Part shown: positions 48,940-60,426 of the stretch, one piece after another
Layout of the letters: every line of letters begins with the position of its first letter
How positions within the stretch are numbered: position 1 is the first letter of the stretch
DNA from: Abelmoschus esculentus
Taxonomy: Eukaryota; Streptophyta; Magnoliopsida; Malvales; Malvaceae
Assembly (NCBI GenBank): GCA_035048815.1
Contig: JAUCBN010000036.1
Coordinates: forward strand, 3,048,001-3,112,000
DNA: 64,000 bases
Reading direction: 5' to 3'
Made by a program: the position numbers and the translations under genes
Notes under the pieces: generated by a model
Told to the model about the DNA's origin: nothing
The model's database searches: none
Seen by the model: the letters and a program-made list of their open reading frames with translations, nothing else

Positions 48940-50674
48940 ATGGACTCTTCAAATCTCCATTCTCAATTCAAGGTTGAAGAACAGTATGTTAAGTTTACCC
49001 CTATGTTAACTCAAACTGGTCATCAAGTATCAACTGCAGACGAATGGAAGCATGACTTCTTTCCGTAAGTATTAAACTACCTTGAAAAATTATAGCATGT
49101 AAATGATTCATCTGATTATATATCATGTTTAGTTCTTCAAACTTGTTATGTTTCTATTCATGTGCCATAAGCCGGTTGAAGTTAGTGATTTAAAAGGGAC
49201 AAAGGAGGAAACAAATTCATTAAGACATCAGAATCTGAGACATCTTCAGTACTTTTATTCGAGATGATTCTTTTCGTTTCTATGTTGCATGATTGATCCC
49301 AAGACCTGTAGAAAAACGTGTATAGACATGTTTCTTGCCTTTTTCCTATGAGCTTTTAACTTGTAAATTAGTAATGTTTTCATGTCGAATATCTTGTGTT
49401 TATTGTTATTTCATTCATGCAGGAGTATTGGTAGCAAATACAATAGGAATCCGGTTGACACCATCCCGAAATCAAGGGAACTATGGACAGCGCCTTTGGT
49501 AAGGACCTCGGTGAATGAGGATAGCTTCTACCAACAATCAGCAAATGAGTTTCTCCTTGCAAATATCAAAGATGATATACCAGGCACCTTCCCCAAACTA
49601 AGTGAGACAATGTACTGCAATTCTAGCGCAGAGGATTCATATTTACTGTCCAAAAAACACTATCCGCAATCCAGTGATCAAGATCTCGGAGGAAATCAAT
49701 GGCACAGAAATTTCTCCATTGCTAATGACATGACCGAGAGGCAGCTCTCCTACGGAGACTTGTACACTAATGCTAATGATCAGTCTCCATGTTTAGGAAC
49801 TGCAGCAGCTAGCAGATATGGTTTCAATCATATCTTTCCAAGTACAAATATTGCTACCACAGATATGTGCTCCACATTGATTTCAAACTCTTTGGACTTG
49901 AACTTGAAATCCTTGGATCTTTTGACCTTTACATATGATGGTGGGAGTTGCAATCAATCTTTAGTTGAAAATCCTGGAAAATTAAGCAGAAATATGCTTA
50001 TGGTCCATGACCCTAGAAAACAAAGGAATGATAATCCATCCACCAGCTCCAAAGTATGTCTCTATATATTTTTTCCTATTTGATTTTTTCCCTTGCATTT
50101 AAAAGCTATTTCCATTTATCACTTTTTAACATTTTCTTTTTATCTCCATAAAAGGTATCAGCCTTTGTTACTGGATCAACTACAAGTACAAAGAGACCTG
50201 GTAGCTTTTCTGAGACAAAGGAATCCCATACAGATGCTAAGAAGCACCGGTCCTCAGTGTCACGATCCCCGTTCCCAACATTGAAGGTGAAACTAATATT
50301 AACCGGTGCTTCCGTCTGTAGTTTCGTTTTCATCTTTACGCTATTACTCACAAGCTTGGACCTTGGTTTTTTAACCTTAGGTTAGAAAGGAGAAACTAGG
50401 AGACAGGGTTGCAGCACTTCAGAAGCTGGTGGCACCATTTGGCAAGGTACATTTCTCTCCATGTTACTTCCCCATCGCCATCCCACTAATCCTGAATGAG
50501 ATGAGAGATGTTTTTGCATTTTAAAGAATATATAATAATTTAAAATATTGATTGAGCCATACTTATATATCTAAGTTTATGTATGGAGTGATTGCCAGAC
50601 AGATACTGCTTCAGTGTTAACAGAAGCCATTGGGTACATCCAGTTCCTCCATGACCAAGTTGAGGTATTTTCTT

Positions 50675-50712
<38 letters not shown>

Positions 50713-51072
50713 CTCCTTTTAATAATATATTCACACTTTAAGAATACAGTTTCTTTGGGATCCTGAATAGTTTTTTTTTAACCTTGAATTTGCAGACATT
50801 GAGTGTGCCATTTATGAAATCATCACAAAGCAAGCTTTATAGAACAATGCCAAGGGTATGAAAAGTCCCAAGCTATCTCAATAAAGATGAAAGGCAAATT
50901 TACTAGGAAATCCATTATTCAACACCAGAAAATTACAATTTTTCTTCATTTTCTGCAGGGTTTGAAAGAAGGAAAAGAAGAGCAGAAGCCTGATCTTAGA
51001 AGTAGAGGACTATGCCTTGTGCCCCAGTCTTGCGCTGAGTATTTTATTAATCGTTGCTTTAATGGCATTTAG
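48940..51072 (+). CDS. bHLH transcription factor, atypical basic region (bHLH110/111-like subfamily)
   Basis: Seven exons: 48940-49064, 49423-50053, 50155-50286, 50381-50446, 50599-50664, 50796-50855, 50959-51072. They join in frame to 397 aa. The bHLH lies at about 284-345. A basic patch (KKHRSS) leads into VRKEKLGDRVAALQKLV (helix 1, exon 4), then a PFGKTDTAS loop, and helix 2 TEAIGYIQFLHDQVE (exon 5). Splitting each helix into its own 66-base exon is typical of this plant subfamily. The basic region lacks the His-Glu-Arg triad needed for ordinary E-box contact, so DNA binding is probably altered or depends on a partner. The N-terminal two-thirds is low-complexity and Ser/Asn-rich with no domain. 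It is nuclear by family. Which Arabidopsis member is orthologous cannot be fixed here. Confidence 0.9.
50675..50707 (+). repeat. CT microsatellite in bHLH intron 5
   Basis: A TTTC run followed by about fourteen CT units directly after the exon 5 donor, inside the intron between exons 5 and 6. It may serve as a long polypyrimidine stretch, but it lies near the donor rather than the acceptor. Confidence 0.8.
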
Positions 51073-53048
51073 ACATGCTCCTTTTGAGAAACCTGAGGTT
51101 GTAGGTGACAAAATTTGATTCTGGCCTTTGGAATTATGAAAACTACTGGTGTAGGATAAAGGTCTGGTTATGGAGACTTACAGGTTTAGCTCGCTGATAA
51201 ATATTTGTCAACCTCCATGAAAAAATGTTTATTAGGGGATCAATAATTTGGAAAATTTTCTAGTATTGTCATAAAACTTTCCCACTTTCACGAGTTACAC
51301 TAATACATATATATTCTTTATATGTTTCTGTTTACTTTTTATTTAGTGAGTTTGTTAACCGAACTTCATAACATGAAAATTTGTAGTTAAAGATAGGTCT
51401 GTAAATGAATTAAACGTATAATGAATTGTTCGACGAAAAGTTTATTTATTTTTGATAATAAGGGATAAAGTTTTATTGATCAATCAATTAGTGTTCATAA
51501 CTCTAACATTAACATTATTATGTAATAAGGTTAAAACCTCAAAAATCATAATTATCTTAAGAAAATAGCTTACACATCCTATCAGCAAACATATTTGTTT
51601 CATTTATTTATTAAATAAACGAACATGAATAAAGGACTTTTCGTTCATTTATGTTCATGAATATTTGATAATTTGTTCGTTCATGTTTGTTTAAATTTAT
51701 TCACATATGTTTAAAGATAAGCATTAGATCAAGTCGAGTCAAGTAAAAAAAATTGTGTTATTCGAATTGACAAGTCCTATTTTACGACTCGTTAAAGACT
51801 TTCTTTTTACCGGTTATGAATGTTTATTGTTTGGTTAAAACAAACTAATCGACCCAACCAAAACAAAATTAGTTAATATGTTAGATAATTTTAAGTTTAG
51901 ACTGATTAAGAGTTTTTTTAAAATTTTAATTATCGATTAAATCGGTTTAAAACCAATTAATTAACTAAATTGATTGAACTAACCCAAAATATTAAACATT
52001 ATTATGTATATTATTTATGTTTGTTTATCATTTAAAAACCAAATATGAACGAACACGAACAAGCTACACTCCTTAACGAATGAAAAAAAAAATTATGTCC
52101 GTCTTTATTCATTTGTTAGGTTAAAATTAAACGACGAACATGAATACACCATCGTTTAAATTTGTATACATGACTAATTGTGATTACCATATCATATATC
52201 ATTTTTCATGCATTCAGTCCCTCCTTTTTATAATCTCTTGATTCTAAACAAAGGAGATAAAAGAACAGATGACTGAATTCGTACCTTCCAAATAGTATGT
52301 AACAGGTGGAATACTAGACTAGAATGCACTTTGGGGTTGCCTTCAACCAAACTGCTCCGCCACCTGTTTCCTGAGACCTTTCAGCTCATCGAAGGAGACT
52401 GAAACCTTTCAGATCGTTAAAAGATCTTTTACAGTTTTTGATAAATTCTATATAAGCCTTCTTAACTAGAGCATACCTTTGAAAATAAAAGACCTACTAA
52501 AGCAAGCAAGCAATACAAGCCCTAAATGGGTTTTAATGTGCCGAGTAGTTGACTTCTAAAGCACTCCATACAAGTCATGCCTAGAGAAATGACCTCTAGA
52601 TGAATGTGGGGAAAATATGGATTATTCATGCTTAAAATTTTAATAAATTCAATGATATGACATTCATCATAATCATGGGATAGACAAATTCTTAAGAATA
52701 ATTTATGTATTCGATTTCAATTAACTGTTTATCACATCTTTGATATAATTTCACAAGGGAACATGGCAAAAATCAGGGTAACATTAACAAAGAATAGATT
52801 TGATAATTCATGTCCTCCCAGATTGCCAAGGAAGGAAACAACTCAAATATTATATTGATAGCACCATACATCCTTAGATCAGATATCTTGCAGCTACTCA
52901 ACAAAAGCAAGTATGAGAGAGTGCTATTATTAATACTCACAAGAAAGAAGTAATGTATGTGGGTCTTATTCTATTACTATGATGACCAATACAGATAGAG
53001 TTGAGAGACAGATTCTCAGAAGCTGTAGGGCTGAGTGATTAATAATTA
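51073..53048. other. Intergenic between convergent bHLH and tail-anchored protein genes
   Basis: bHLH 3' UTR to about 51.3 kb, then a region (about 51370-52160) rich in words such as GTTCATGAA, GAACATGAA, CGTTCATG and CGAACAAGC on both strands. That is a second kind of degenerate word tract, distinct from the CCGAA blocks. Unique sequence follows. No gene was recognised. Confidence 0.45.
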
Positions 53049-54844
53049 TTACTTAGCTGTTGGATTGTCATCTGCACCCTTGGAAATACTAGCAGAAGAT
53101 GATCCTGTCCCTGTTGGGAGGTAAGACCATGCCAAGGCAGCTGTCCCAAGGGTAATTGCAGCGGCAACCGAACCCCAGAACCATCTCTGCCTTCTCTTCT
53201 TCCTTTGTCTGTCATGTCGTGCCATCTCTGTACGAGATGATAAATTTTGAATCTAGTAAATATGATGCAGCATATGTATACATGTAAATTACTTGTTCGG
53301 ATGAGGAAAGAAAAAAAATATGGTACAATATCCTCACCTATAGCCTCTTGGTTCCTCTGAGACATTTCTCGATTCACGGCCTCGTAGTAATGCAGACGGT
53401 CCAATAATCGAGCAATTTCAAAGTTCTTCAATTCAATTTGAGCCTCCATCTCCATCTCCATCTCTGCTCTTGTGATGCCTCTACCTACAGATAATGATAC
53501 AAATCGTGCAGCATCTACTTGCTGCCTAAGTTTTTCAGCTTGGTTCACCAGTTCATCCTTTGTCACATTAAGAAGATCCACAGGCAATGACAATCCCACA
53601 TCACCTAACTCTAGGCCGATTCTTCGCCACTTAGATTGCATCTTAATTAGAGCCTCTTCTGTCCGTTTCCTTTTTTCTATCTCTGTGAGTAAACTCAATC
53701 TTATTTCCCGCAGTTCAGCTTCAATGTCACGACGAATAGTCTGTGGTGCACTCCCACAGGATAACTCTGGAAGAAACAAGAAATCTAAGTAAGCTAGCCA
53801 AAACAACCATAAAGTCATTACATTAGGCCAGATAGTGTGGGGAAATTTTTCATACATCTCAATAATTCAACAACAATTTCACCTATCCCACACCTAAAAA
53901 TATGCATGCATGGACCTATTAAATAAAGAAGAAAGCCAGAAAGGAAACTTTTCTATCATGCTCCAAGTAAATACATATCAGGTTTTGAAAACAAATGACA
54001 GTAATGCAAGAAAAAGATCAATATGTGTGTGTGCGCGCGTGCATCTACAGATGAAAGTCATATATGGGTGAAAAAACATACCATCCCATGCATCAAAAAA
54101 CTCTACCCCTGGTGTAGCAAACCTAGCAGCACTTTCTGCCCCAGTATCATCTCCTACCTCGGTATTGCTTGTGACACTCATTGATTCATTCAGATCAAAG
54201 AAATCTTCACTGTCACTACATGTTTCCAAGTTCAATGGTCCAACCTTCAGCACAGCATCCATGTGTAAACCATTATTTATTTGGCTGCATCCAACTTCAC
54301 CATCATGGAAACCATTCGTGTGCACCTCCTGAATGGAACCGCAATTGACACCATTTTTCGGCTCTATGTTGATAGGACAATTATGAGGGGCACCATTCTC
54401 ATGTTCCTCTTCAATAGGTTCAGGAATGCTAAAAGTAACCAAACCATCTTTCAGTTGATCAACAGATTTTGTTTCTGCTAACTTCTCTTTCCCATTAATC
54501 TCAACTTCTTCATGGGTTTTTTTCAGAGATGCTACATTGTCCTCAGAAAAGCTCTTTGAAAGGCGAGGCCCCCGACGCTTGTGATTGATGATGTAAGGAG
54601 AAGGATAGAAAGAAGATGGTGAATCGGGTAGCGGGGTTACCTCAGGAGTAGCATAGAGGGAAGGGGATATTGGGGGGCGGTTAACCTTCCTTATTACTGA
54701 TGTACTGCTGCTCCTCTCCATCTTAGAGTTAGTAACAGGCTTTGGGTAAACTGGTGGTTTCAAAATATAACTGGAGTTCTCAATAGGTCTGGAGGCTCCA
54801 TGTTCTAGCAACCTATCCAAAGCTATAGCAGTAAACGTTGCCAT
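53049..54844 (-). CDS. Unknown plant protein with coiled coil and C-terminal membrane anchor
   Basis: Three exons on the minus strand: 54844-54082, 53766-53338, 53227-53049, in frame, 456 aa. The first ~250 residues are low-complexity and Ser/Pro/Glu-rich, with an SxSFSEDN patch and an acidic SDSEDFFDLNES stretch. Exon 2 encodes a long charged helix with heptad-like repeats (about 265-390), predicted as coiled coil. Exon 3 begins with a very basic RHDRQRKKRRQR stretch directly before one membrane span (about 413-434), then a short tail. This is the layout of a tail-anchored protein facing the cytosol. I recall similar uncharacterised Arabidopsis proteins (At5g08010/At5g61040 type) but no function. 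A 5' UTR intron is likely: a good acceptor (ATGCAG) ends at 54849, and an AAG/GTAATG donor lies near 56045. Confidence 0.85.
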
Positions 54845-57493
54845 GGCTCTGCATGATCAAACAACAAAAGCTAAAGCCACTAAACTACACAAATCATTTT
54901 CTTATGAGAAGACCCTCAAGGAAAGGCAACAAAGAAAATCCCATTGTTGCGGCATTTGGGATCATTCTACTCTCCATGAACTTTAGACAATTCAACCAAT
55001 TAAGCTTAAAGTTAACATTTAGTTGTAGCAAAAAATTATCCACAACTTCTATGATAATTAGGAATATCATCCACACATAAACCGCTTGTAAATACTTGCA
55101 AAGGCGATGAAGCAAACCACATTGTTGCTACATTTGAAAACATTCTACTTTCCATGAACTTGAGAAGATCAATCAATTAAGCTTAAAGTTGTTAACTTTT
55201 AGTTGTAACAACCAATTAGCCACAACTTTTGTATGATAACAAGGAAAATAATGGATGATCTAAAACTCAAATATTAATACTTGTAAAGGCAACGAACAAA
55301 ATCTCATTGTTGCAACATTAAGAACATTTTACTTTCAATGAACTTGAGAAAAGTCGATAAATTAAGCTTAAGGTTGTTAACTTTTAGTTGTAAAAAATAA
55401 TGCACAAGTTTTGTATGATATCGTGGAAAATAATGGATAATCTAAAATTCAAACTGGTAAAGAGTTTGCTCATCTTGAATCAGAAATTATAGCTAAATAC
55501 ATCCTCTATACAAATATAAACTATTGAAAAAGTGAATCCAAAACGAAAATGATGCTAGATAGCAGATACAGCTAAATTGAAACTCATGAGAATTCCTCTT
55601 GATTTTAACAGCAGCCACAGAGAACGGAAAGCTGAAGAAAAACAGAGATTTTTTAACGTACAATATACCTTCAATGTTAATTAATTCAAAACAGAACGGA
55701 AGATTAAATAAAAGTTCAAAAAGAATTTACAAACCGATAAATAACAAGAACACCAATACGAAAATTAAAGGGTGAAAATATTCATTTAAATATTTTCCTA
55801 TTCTATTTCTACTTAATAATGAAATTTTAAAATAAATAAAAACCTTGAACGAATCAAAACTATCTTTTCCAAGCTCCGTTTAGAAGATGAGAAGAACAAC
55901 GCATCGATAAACAATACAGAGCTATTCAGAGCAGCTAATTCATAAACTGGAGAAATCATTTCAAAATCACGAAAAATCTAAACATCAATAAAAATGGATT
56001 CCATGTATACCAAAAAAGAAGAAGAAAATAAATGAAACTCATTACCTTAAATGCTGATAAAGAGATAATCCTTCTAGAAGTAACGGCTAGGCGGGAGCGG
56101 TGGTGAAGGTGCAGACGGTGGCGCGTCGAGAGAGAATCCGTTAAGGAAAATGAAGATTAAATATCACCTCCACCTCCGGAAATATTTGAAACGTTTTCTA
56201 TTCCTGGTCTGTAGCTGCGAATTAATGAAATGCCGAATTTAACCTTGGTTGGTGGTGAATGGAGGATTAGTTGGAAAGGGATAGTTTCGGGATTTGGTAT
56301 ATGTTTGTACGAATTATTACCTCTCCAAAGTGTTCGGAAGGTAGAGGAATGACGACTTGCCGTTTTGCGAGATAATACGATGTCGTTTAGGAATAAGCGG
56401 CAAAATAAACCAAGCGTGGCACATTTCTAATTTTTAATTAATATTTGGATTCCATATTAAATTTGACACATTGTATATTTAAATATATCTACTGTATTTT
56501 AATAAGTCTAAATATAATGTAAATTATAAACAATATATTTAAACTTTAAAAATACAATATATTAAGAAAAAAATACTATATTATTTATGTTGAATAAATA
56601 TTATATTAATAGTATTTAAATATGTTTCTTTTATGCTCTTAATAAATCAAAATTATATAATTATGATTTCTTTTAACGAAAGGTTTACATTGACGTAAAA
56701 CATTAAAAGTAAACTCATTCTCTGCGCTTTCTAATTTTTATATTAATTTTTTAATAATATTATATATAAAATTTTTAAAATTTATTCGATATTGCAATTA
56801 TATCAATAAAAAATTAAAATGAGTGACATACAACTATATATATTACTAATATTACATAATTTAATATTATATAAGTCGTAAAAGAGTAAGAAACCAAGAG
56901 CACGATTCAATGGATGCTAAAAAAAGCAGGAGTGTTCATAAAAATTGAACTAGAATTTAGGTAATTTTACCAGTAAAGTTGATTAAAACGGTATGATGAC
57001 AATAACAGTAAAATTAACAATTAAATAGGATAAAAATAATTATGATTTTTGGTTAAACAATTAATTAAAAAATGATAAAACAATTTAAAATTAATTTTAT
57101 AATGATATTAAATTATTGATTATTAATATTGTGTAATTACCCTACTTAGACTATATATTATACTCAACTTGATAGTGGTTTAGAGATGACCTGACCTGAG
57201 TGTACACCAAAATGACATATGAGAAATTTCAATCTCGGAAAGGAACAGTTTGTTCAAAACTTTAAAAATGGAATTAAGCTTCGTCAAGAACTTGCATGGC
57301 ATACCGATTCACTGCTCAATTACAATCACACAACACTACCTTAGATGACTTGCACATCCACTTGCTTGCCAGCTTAAATTAACAGAAAGATTCAATTTTT
57401 AAACACTTCAGCGAGGCAAGACACCGGAATTATTGGAACTGAAAAGCACCCATGCTCTGCAAGAGGATTATCCTAGAAAGGAATGATGGACTC
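54845..57493. other. Leader intron, promoter and intergenic DNA
   Basis: From 54845 to about 56045 is the likely 5' UTR intron of the tail-anchored protein gene, containing three tandem repeat copies. The GC-richer segment near 56050-56130 (GGCGGGAGCGGTGG) is the probable first leader exon. From 56.4 to 57.25 kb the DNA is AT-rich with no gene. The last ~200 bases are the 3' UTR side of the gamma carbonic anhydrase gene. Confidence 0.5.
54923..55470. repeat. Three diverged tandem copies (about 178-185 bases)
   Basis: Copies begin near 54923, 55101 and 55286. Each carries, in order, AAGGCRAYRAA, CATTGTTGC, CATTCTACT/CATTTTACT, CATGAACTT, AATTAAGCTTAA, TTTAGTTGTA, ACAA(C/G)TT and TATGATA. Spacing is 178 then 185 bases. 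They lie wholly inside the likely 5' UTR intron of the tail-anchored protein gene. Confidence 0.8.
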
Positions 57494-59844
57494 CTAAGCA
57501 GTTTTGGGGACTTTATCAGGGAGAACATTGTCAGGAAGGATAAGCTCAGCAGGTGTCTCACGAACAACCCCAAGCATTGAATCATACTCTTCATCACGAC
57601 GAGCAAATTTCTTGCGCAGAACCTTCTCAAATTCAATTTCATCAAAGCTCTTGGCATTTTCTGCTGCATGAACTTGTGCTAAGTTGGAATAATTTAAGGC
57701 TGATTGGGAAATGAAGGCTATCTCTTCTTCCGTCAGATTCCTTAGGAACTTGGCTGGGTTACCTCCCCAAACCTGTAAATTATAGAGAAGATTACTCAGC
57801 AATTGTAGAATAGCTGGATCAGTTCATCCCCTTTGGATTAATCTTAAACTTAACTCCATGATAAGCATGGCCAAAGCACTTCTAAACAGAGTAATAGGTT
57901 TCCTCTCCTTCCAAAACACCAAAAAAGTATATAACATTCACGGTAGCTAATATGTGAAATGCAGGTTGGATCAAACTTCCATTTGAAAGCGGTACCGGGA
58001 ACCACAAACAATGGAAGTCCCTACCATTTTGCCTATATATCTTTTATATGGTTTCATGTTTTCTACACAGAGAGTACTAACTATTGTAGTATCTAATTTC
58101 ACAGACACCGGGTATGCCTATTTAACAAAGAACATAGATGCCTGTTTCATATTTATCTAAAATCTATAAGATTTGAAGCAACATTAACACTCGAAATATC
58201 AGTGAAGAAGCGTCCACAAACCTCTCCACATGTGATCCTAGTGTTCTGCCTCACAAGAGCTCCGGCAGCAACCATGGCATGCTTCTCAACATAAACTCCA
58301 TCTAATAGGGTAGCCCCCATACCTACAAATGCTTCATCCTCAAGAGTGCATCCATGTAAAACAGCACTGTGACCTGTCCAATTTTTATCAGTAATTGCAT
58401 CTTCAACTAAAACTGCAGACAAGGACCACTTTAAAGGACAGGTCACTCACCCACAGTAACATTACTACCAATAATAGTTGGTAAAACCTTCCCACTCAAG
58501 TTAGATTTCGCAACATGAACAAGGGAGTTATCTTGGATATTTGTTCCAGATCCAATGCTGATGCTATTCACATCACCTGCACACATCAAAAGTCAGATTC
58601 AGAAATTAGCAGCTGTCGTGGACTTGGCATGCAACAACAAAAGGAGGGAAGAAACAAAGTAATTACTGAGAAAGTTCAATAAGACACAAAACTGAGAACT
58701 TTTACATTAATCTCATTTTCAATAGGGGCAACAAAAATGGATGGATCAAGGTTCAGTCATGGATTTTAGAAGTCTCCCTAATTACTTCAAAAGCTGGATA
58801 ACTACTACCCTATGGGATTTATATATATTTTTCCCCATAAAAGCAATTATGATTTTTTTTTCTTGAACAAAAAAAATCTCAATGACTAAGCTCCATCAAA
58901 GCTTTTCTACAAACAACATCAGCTATCGCTAACGGTGGTTCGGTGAACACCAGCTCGCCTAAAGGATTTCCACAATTCAATTTCACCAGGTAATCAGCAG
59001 CTTCATTCTGTTCTCTACTGATGTGAGAAATTTGCAGCTCCCAATCCCTTGAAGCAATAAAAGGATTGGCACAAAAACTCTTAATTCAGTACCTAGAGCA
59101 CAGAATAGAACATGGATATCGCATGAATATTCTCAAACATGAATCTTGTTGGTAAAATGTTTCATCTTAGAAATTATGATAAAATTCTACTCTCTAAAAT
59201 CATTTGTTGCATGCCTGCAATGAAGTAACAAAACATCATTAGCTTCATTTCCTAAGAACAAGACTAATTGAACTATAAAATCATTCCAATCCTAAGCTTG
59301 GATAAAAACAAGAGCAGTAAATCTACCATTGGAATGTAAATCATTCATCAACTAATTAAAAAATTAGGCTGCTTACCTCTCAGAACGCATCCATACCAGA
59401 TAGAAGAACCTCGTCCGACCTGAACATCGCCGATGATAGAAGCGCTAGGTGCCACAAACACATCCCTATCAACAGCAGGAGCTTTATCGAATACGTTCAT
59501 CAGCGTCCGATGCCTCGACACTGAAACAAACCAAATCCAAACAATTTCCCAGGAATCAACTATACGTGGTCAAGATCTACGCAAATGTAGTTTCGAATTT
59601 CGATTGATGAAAGTAATGATTATTATATCACGAAATTACATAATTGCGTCTAAAAATGAAGCATAACTGCGTAGCGAATTCGATCCAATAGTAAAATTGA
59701 ATAAGAAGTTAAGGTTTTACGGTACATACGTTGTTCTTGAAAGTAGTAGTTGCCTTGGAAACGGAAACCAAGGCGATCGAGGGCTTGGCCGGTTTCTCGG
59801 ATCCAGAATCCAACGGTGTAGATTGCTTTCCCCAATGTTCCCAT
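57494..59844 (-). CDS. GAMMACA1: Gamma carbonic anhydrase 1, mitochondrial complex I subunit
   Basis: Five exons on the minus strand: 59844-59730, 59520-59377, 58576-58451, 58373-58222, 57772-57494, in frame, 271 aa (Arabidopsis gammaCA1 about 275). The N-terminus MGTLGKAIYTVGFWIRETGQ is basic and amphipathic and leads the protein to mitochondria. The core is a left-handed beta-helix of hexapeptide repeats (for example IGDVQVGRGSSIWYG). The three zinc-ligand histidines are all present as H107, H130 and H135, the same numbers as in Arabidopsis. The protein forms a trimer with other gammaCA/gammaCAL subunits on the matrix side of the plant complex I membrane arm; carbonic anhydrase activity in plants is debated. 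gammaCA1 is preferred over gammaCA2 by the ALDRLG and EFEKVLRKK stretches. Intron 2 (800 bases) holds an RNase H fossil. Confidence 0.95.
58879..59073 (-). pseudogene. RNase H-like fragment of a retroelement in gammaCA1 intron 2
   Basis: The minus strand reads 64 open codons plus TGA. The DWELQISHISREQNEAADYL segment is characteristic of the C-terminal part of plant RNase H-like domains (RVT_3 type) from LINE-type elements, with the HI-x-RE-x-N-x-AD motif. The upstream RNase H active-site part and reverse transcriptase are missing. The piece lies in the same orientation as the host gene. A short A-rich run occurs near 58871, but no clear poly-A tail or target duplication is seen. It is a fossil 3' end of a retroelement. 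Confidence 0.75.
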
Positions 59845-60426
59845 CTCGCTCTTCTTATTTTCTACTGAAGATTGATGAAGAAAACTGTATTTCCTTATAT
59901 TTGCGGAGACGATTTGAAGGGTTTCTTAATGATTTTCTCAGCTGAGAAAGTGAAGCTTTGAAACTGGAGGAAAATGGAGATGAACAGTCCCTAGCGTTCA
60001 GCGACCATCTTCTCGTTCAATACGGTTACTTGTCCTACAGTTTTTCTGCCAACCAATCAGTTTCTGCCACGTATTATCTTCTTCCTATAGGATGCAATGT
60101 ATGAAATATGGTTCTCTTTGTTTTACTTTTGGTAAAATGCAAATTAGGTCATTAAGTAAAAATGAACTTTTAGCCATTAAAGTTTCAAAATTTATAAAAT
60201 GGTCATTAAATATATCACATTGTAATAAAATGACATTACCAGAAACCATACAAACCTTCCCCTTTTGTTTCAAAGAAACTTGTAATAAACAATGCTCAAC
60301 TATCTTGCATATGTATGAAAAATATAGTAAGCTTATGGGATTCAATTCGACCGATGTATTTACAGTAATATTATACGTAATCGTATAGCAAAGAGTGGTT
60401 CACAGTGTCATAAAACTGGATCTCTT
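59845..60426. other. Intergenic: gammaCA1 promoter and hydrolase 3' flank
   Basis: The gammaCA1 5' leader and promoter occupy about 59845-60080. AT-rich DNA follows up to the stop of the alpha/beta hydrolase at 60427. Apparent ORFs on both strands of 60085-60388 are featureless. Confidence 0.5.

Noticed and set aside
58222..58446. Read-through at the gammaCA1 exon 4 donor as an alternative C-terminus
   Set aside because: A GT donor at the expected place and the WGGNPAKF exon downstream restore the full conserved protein.
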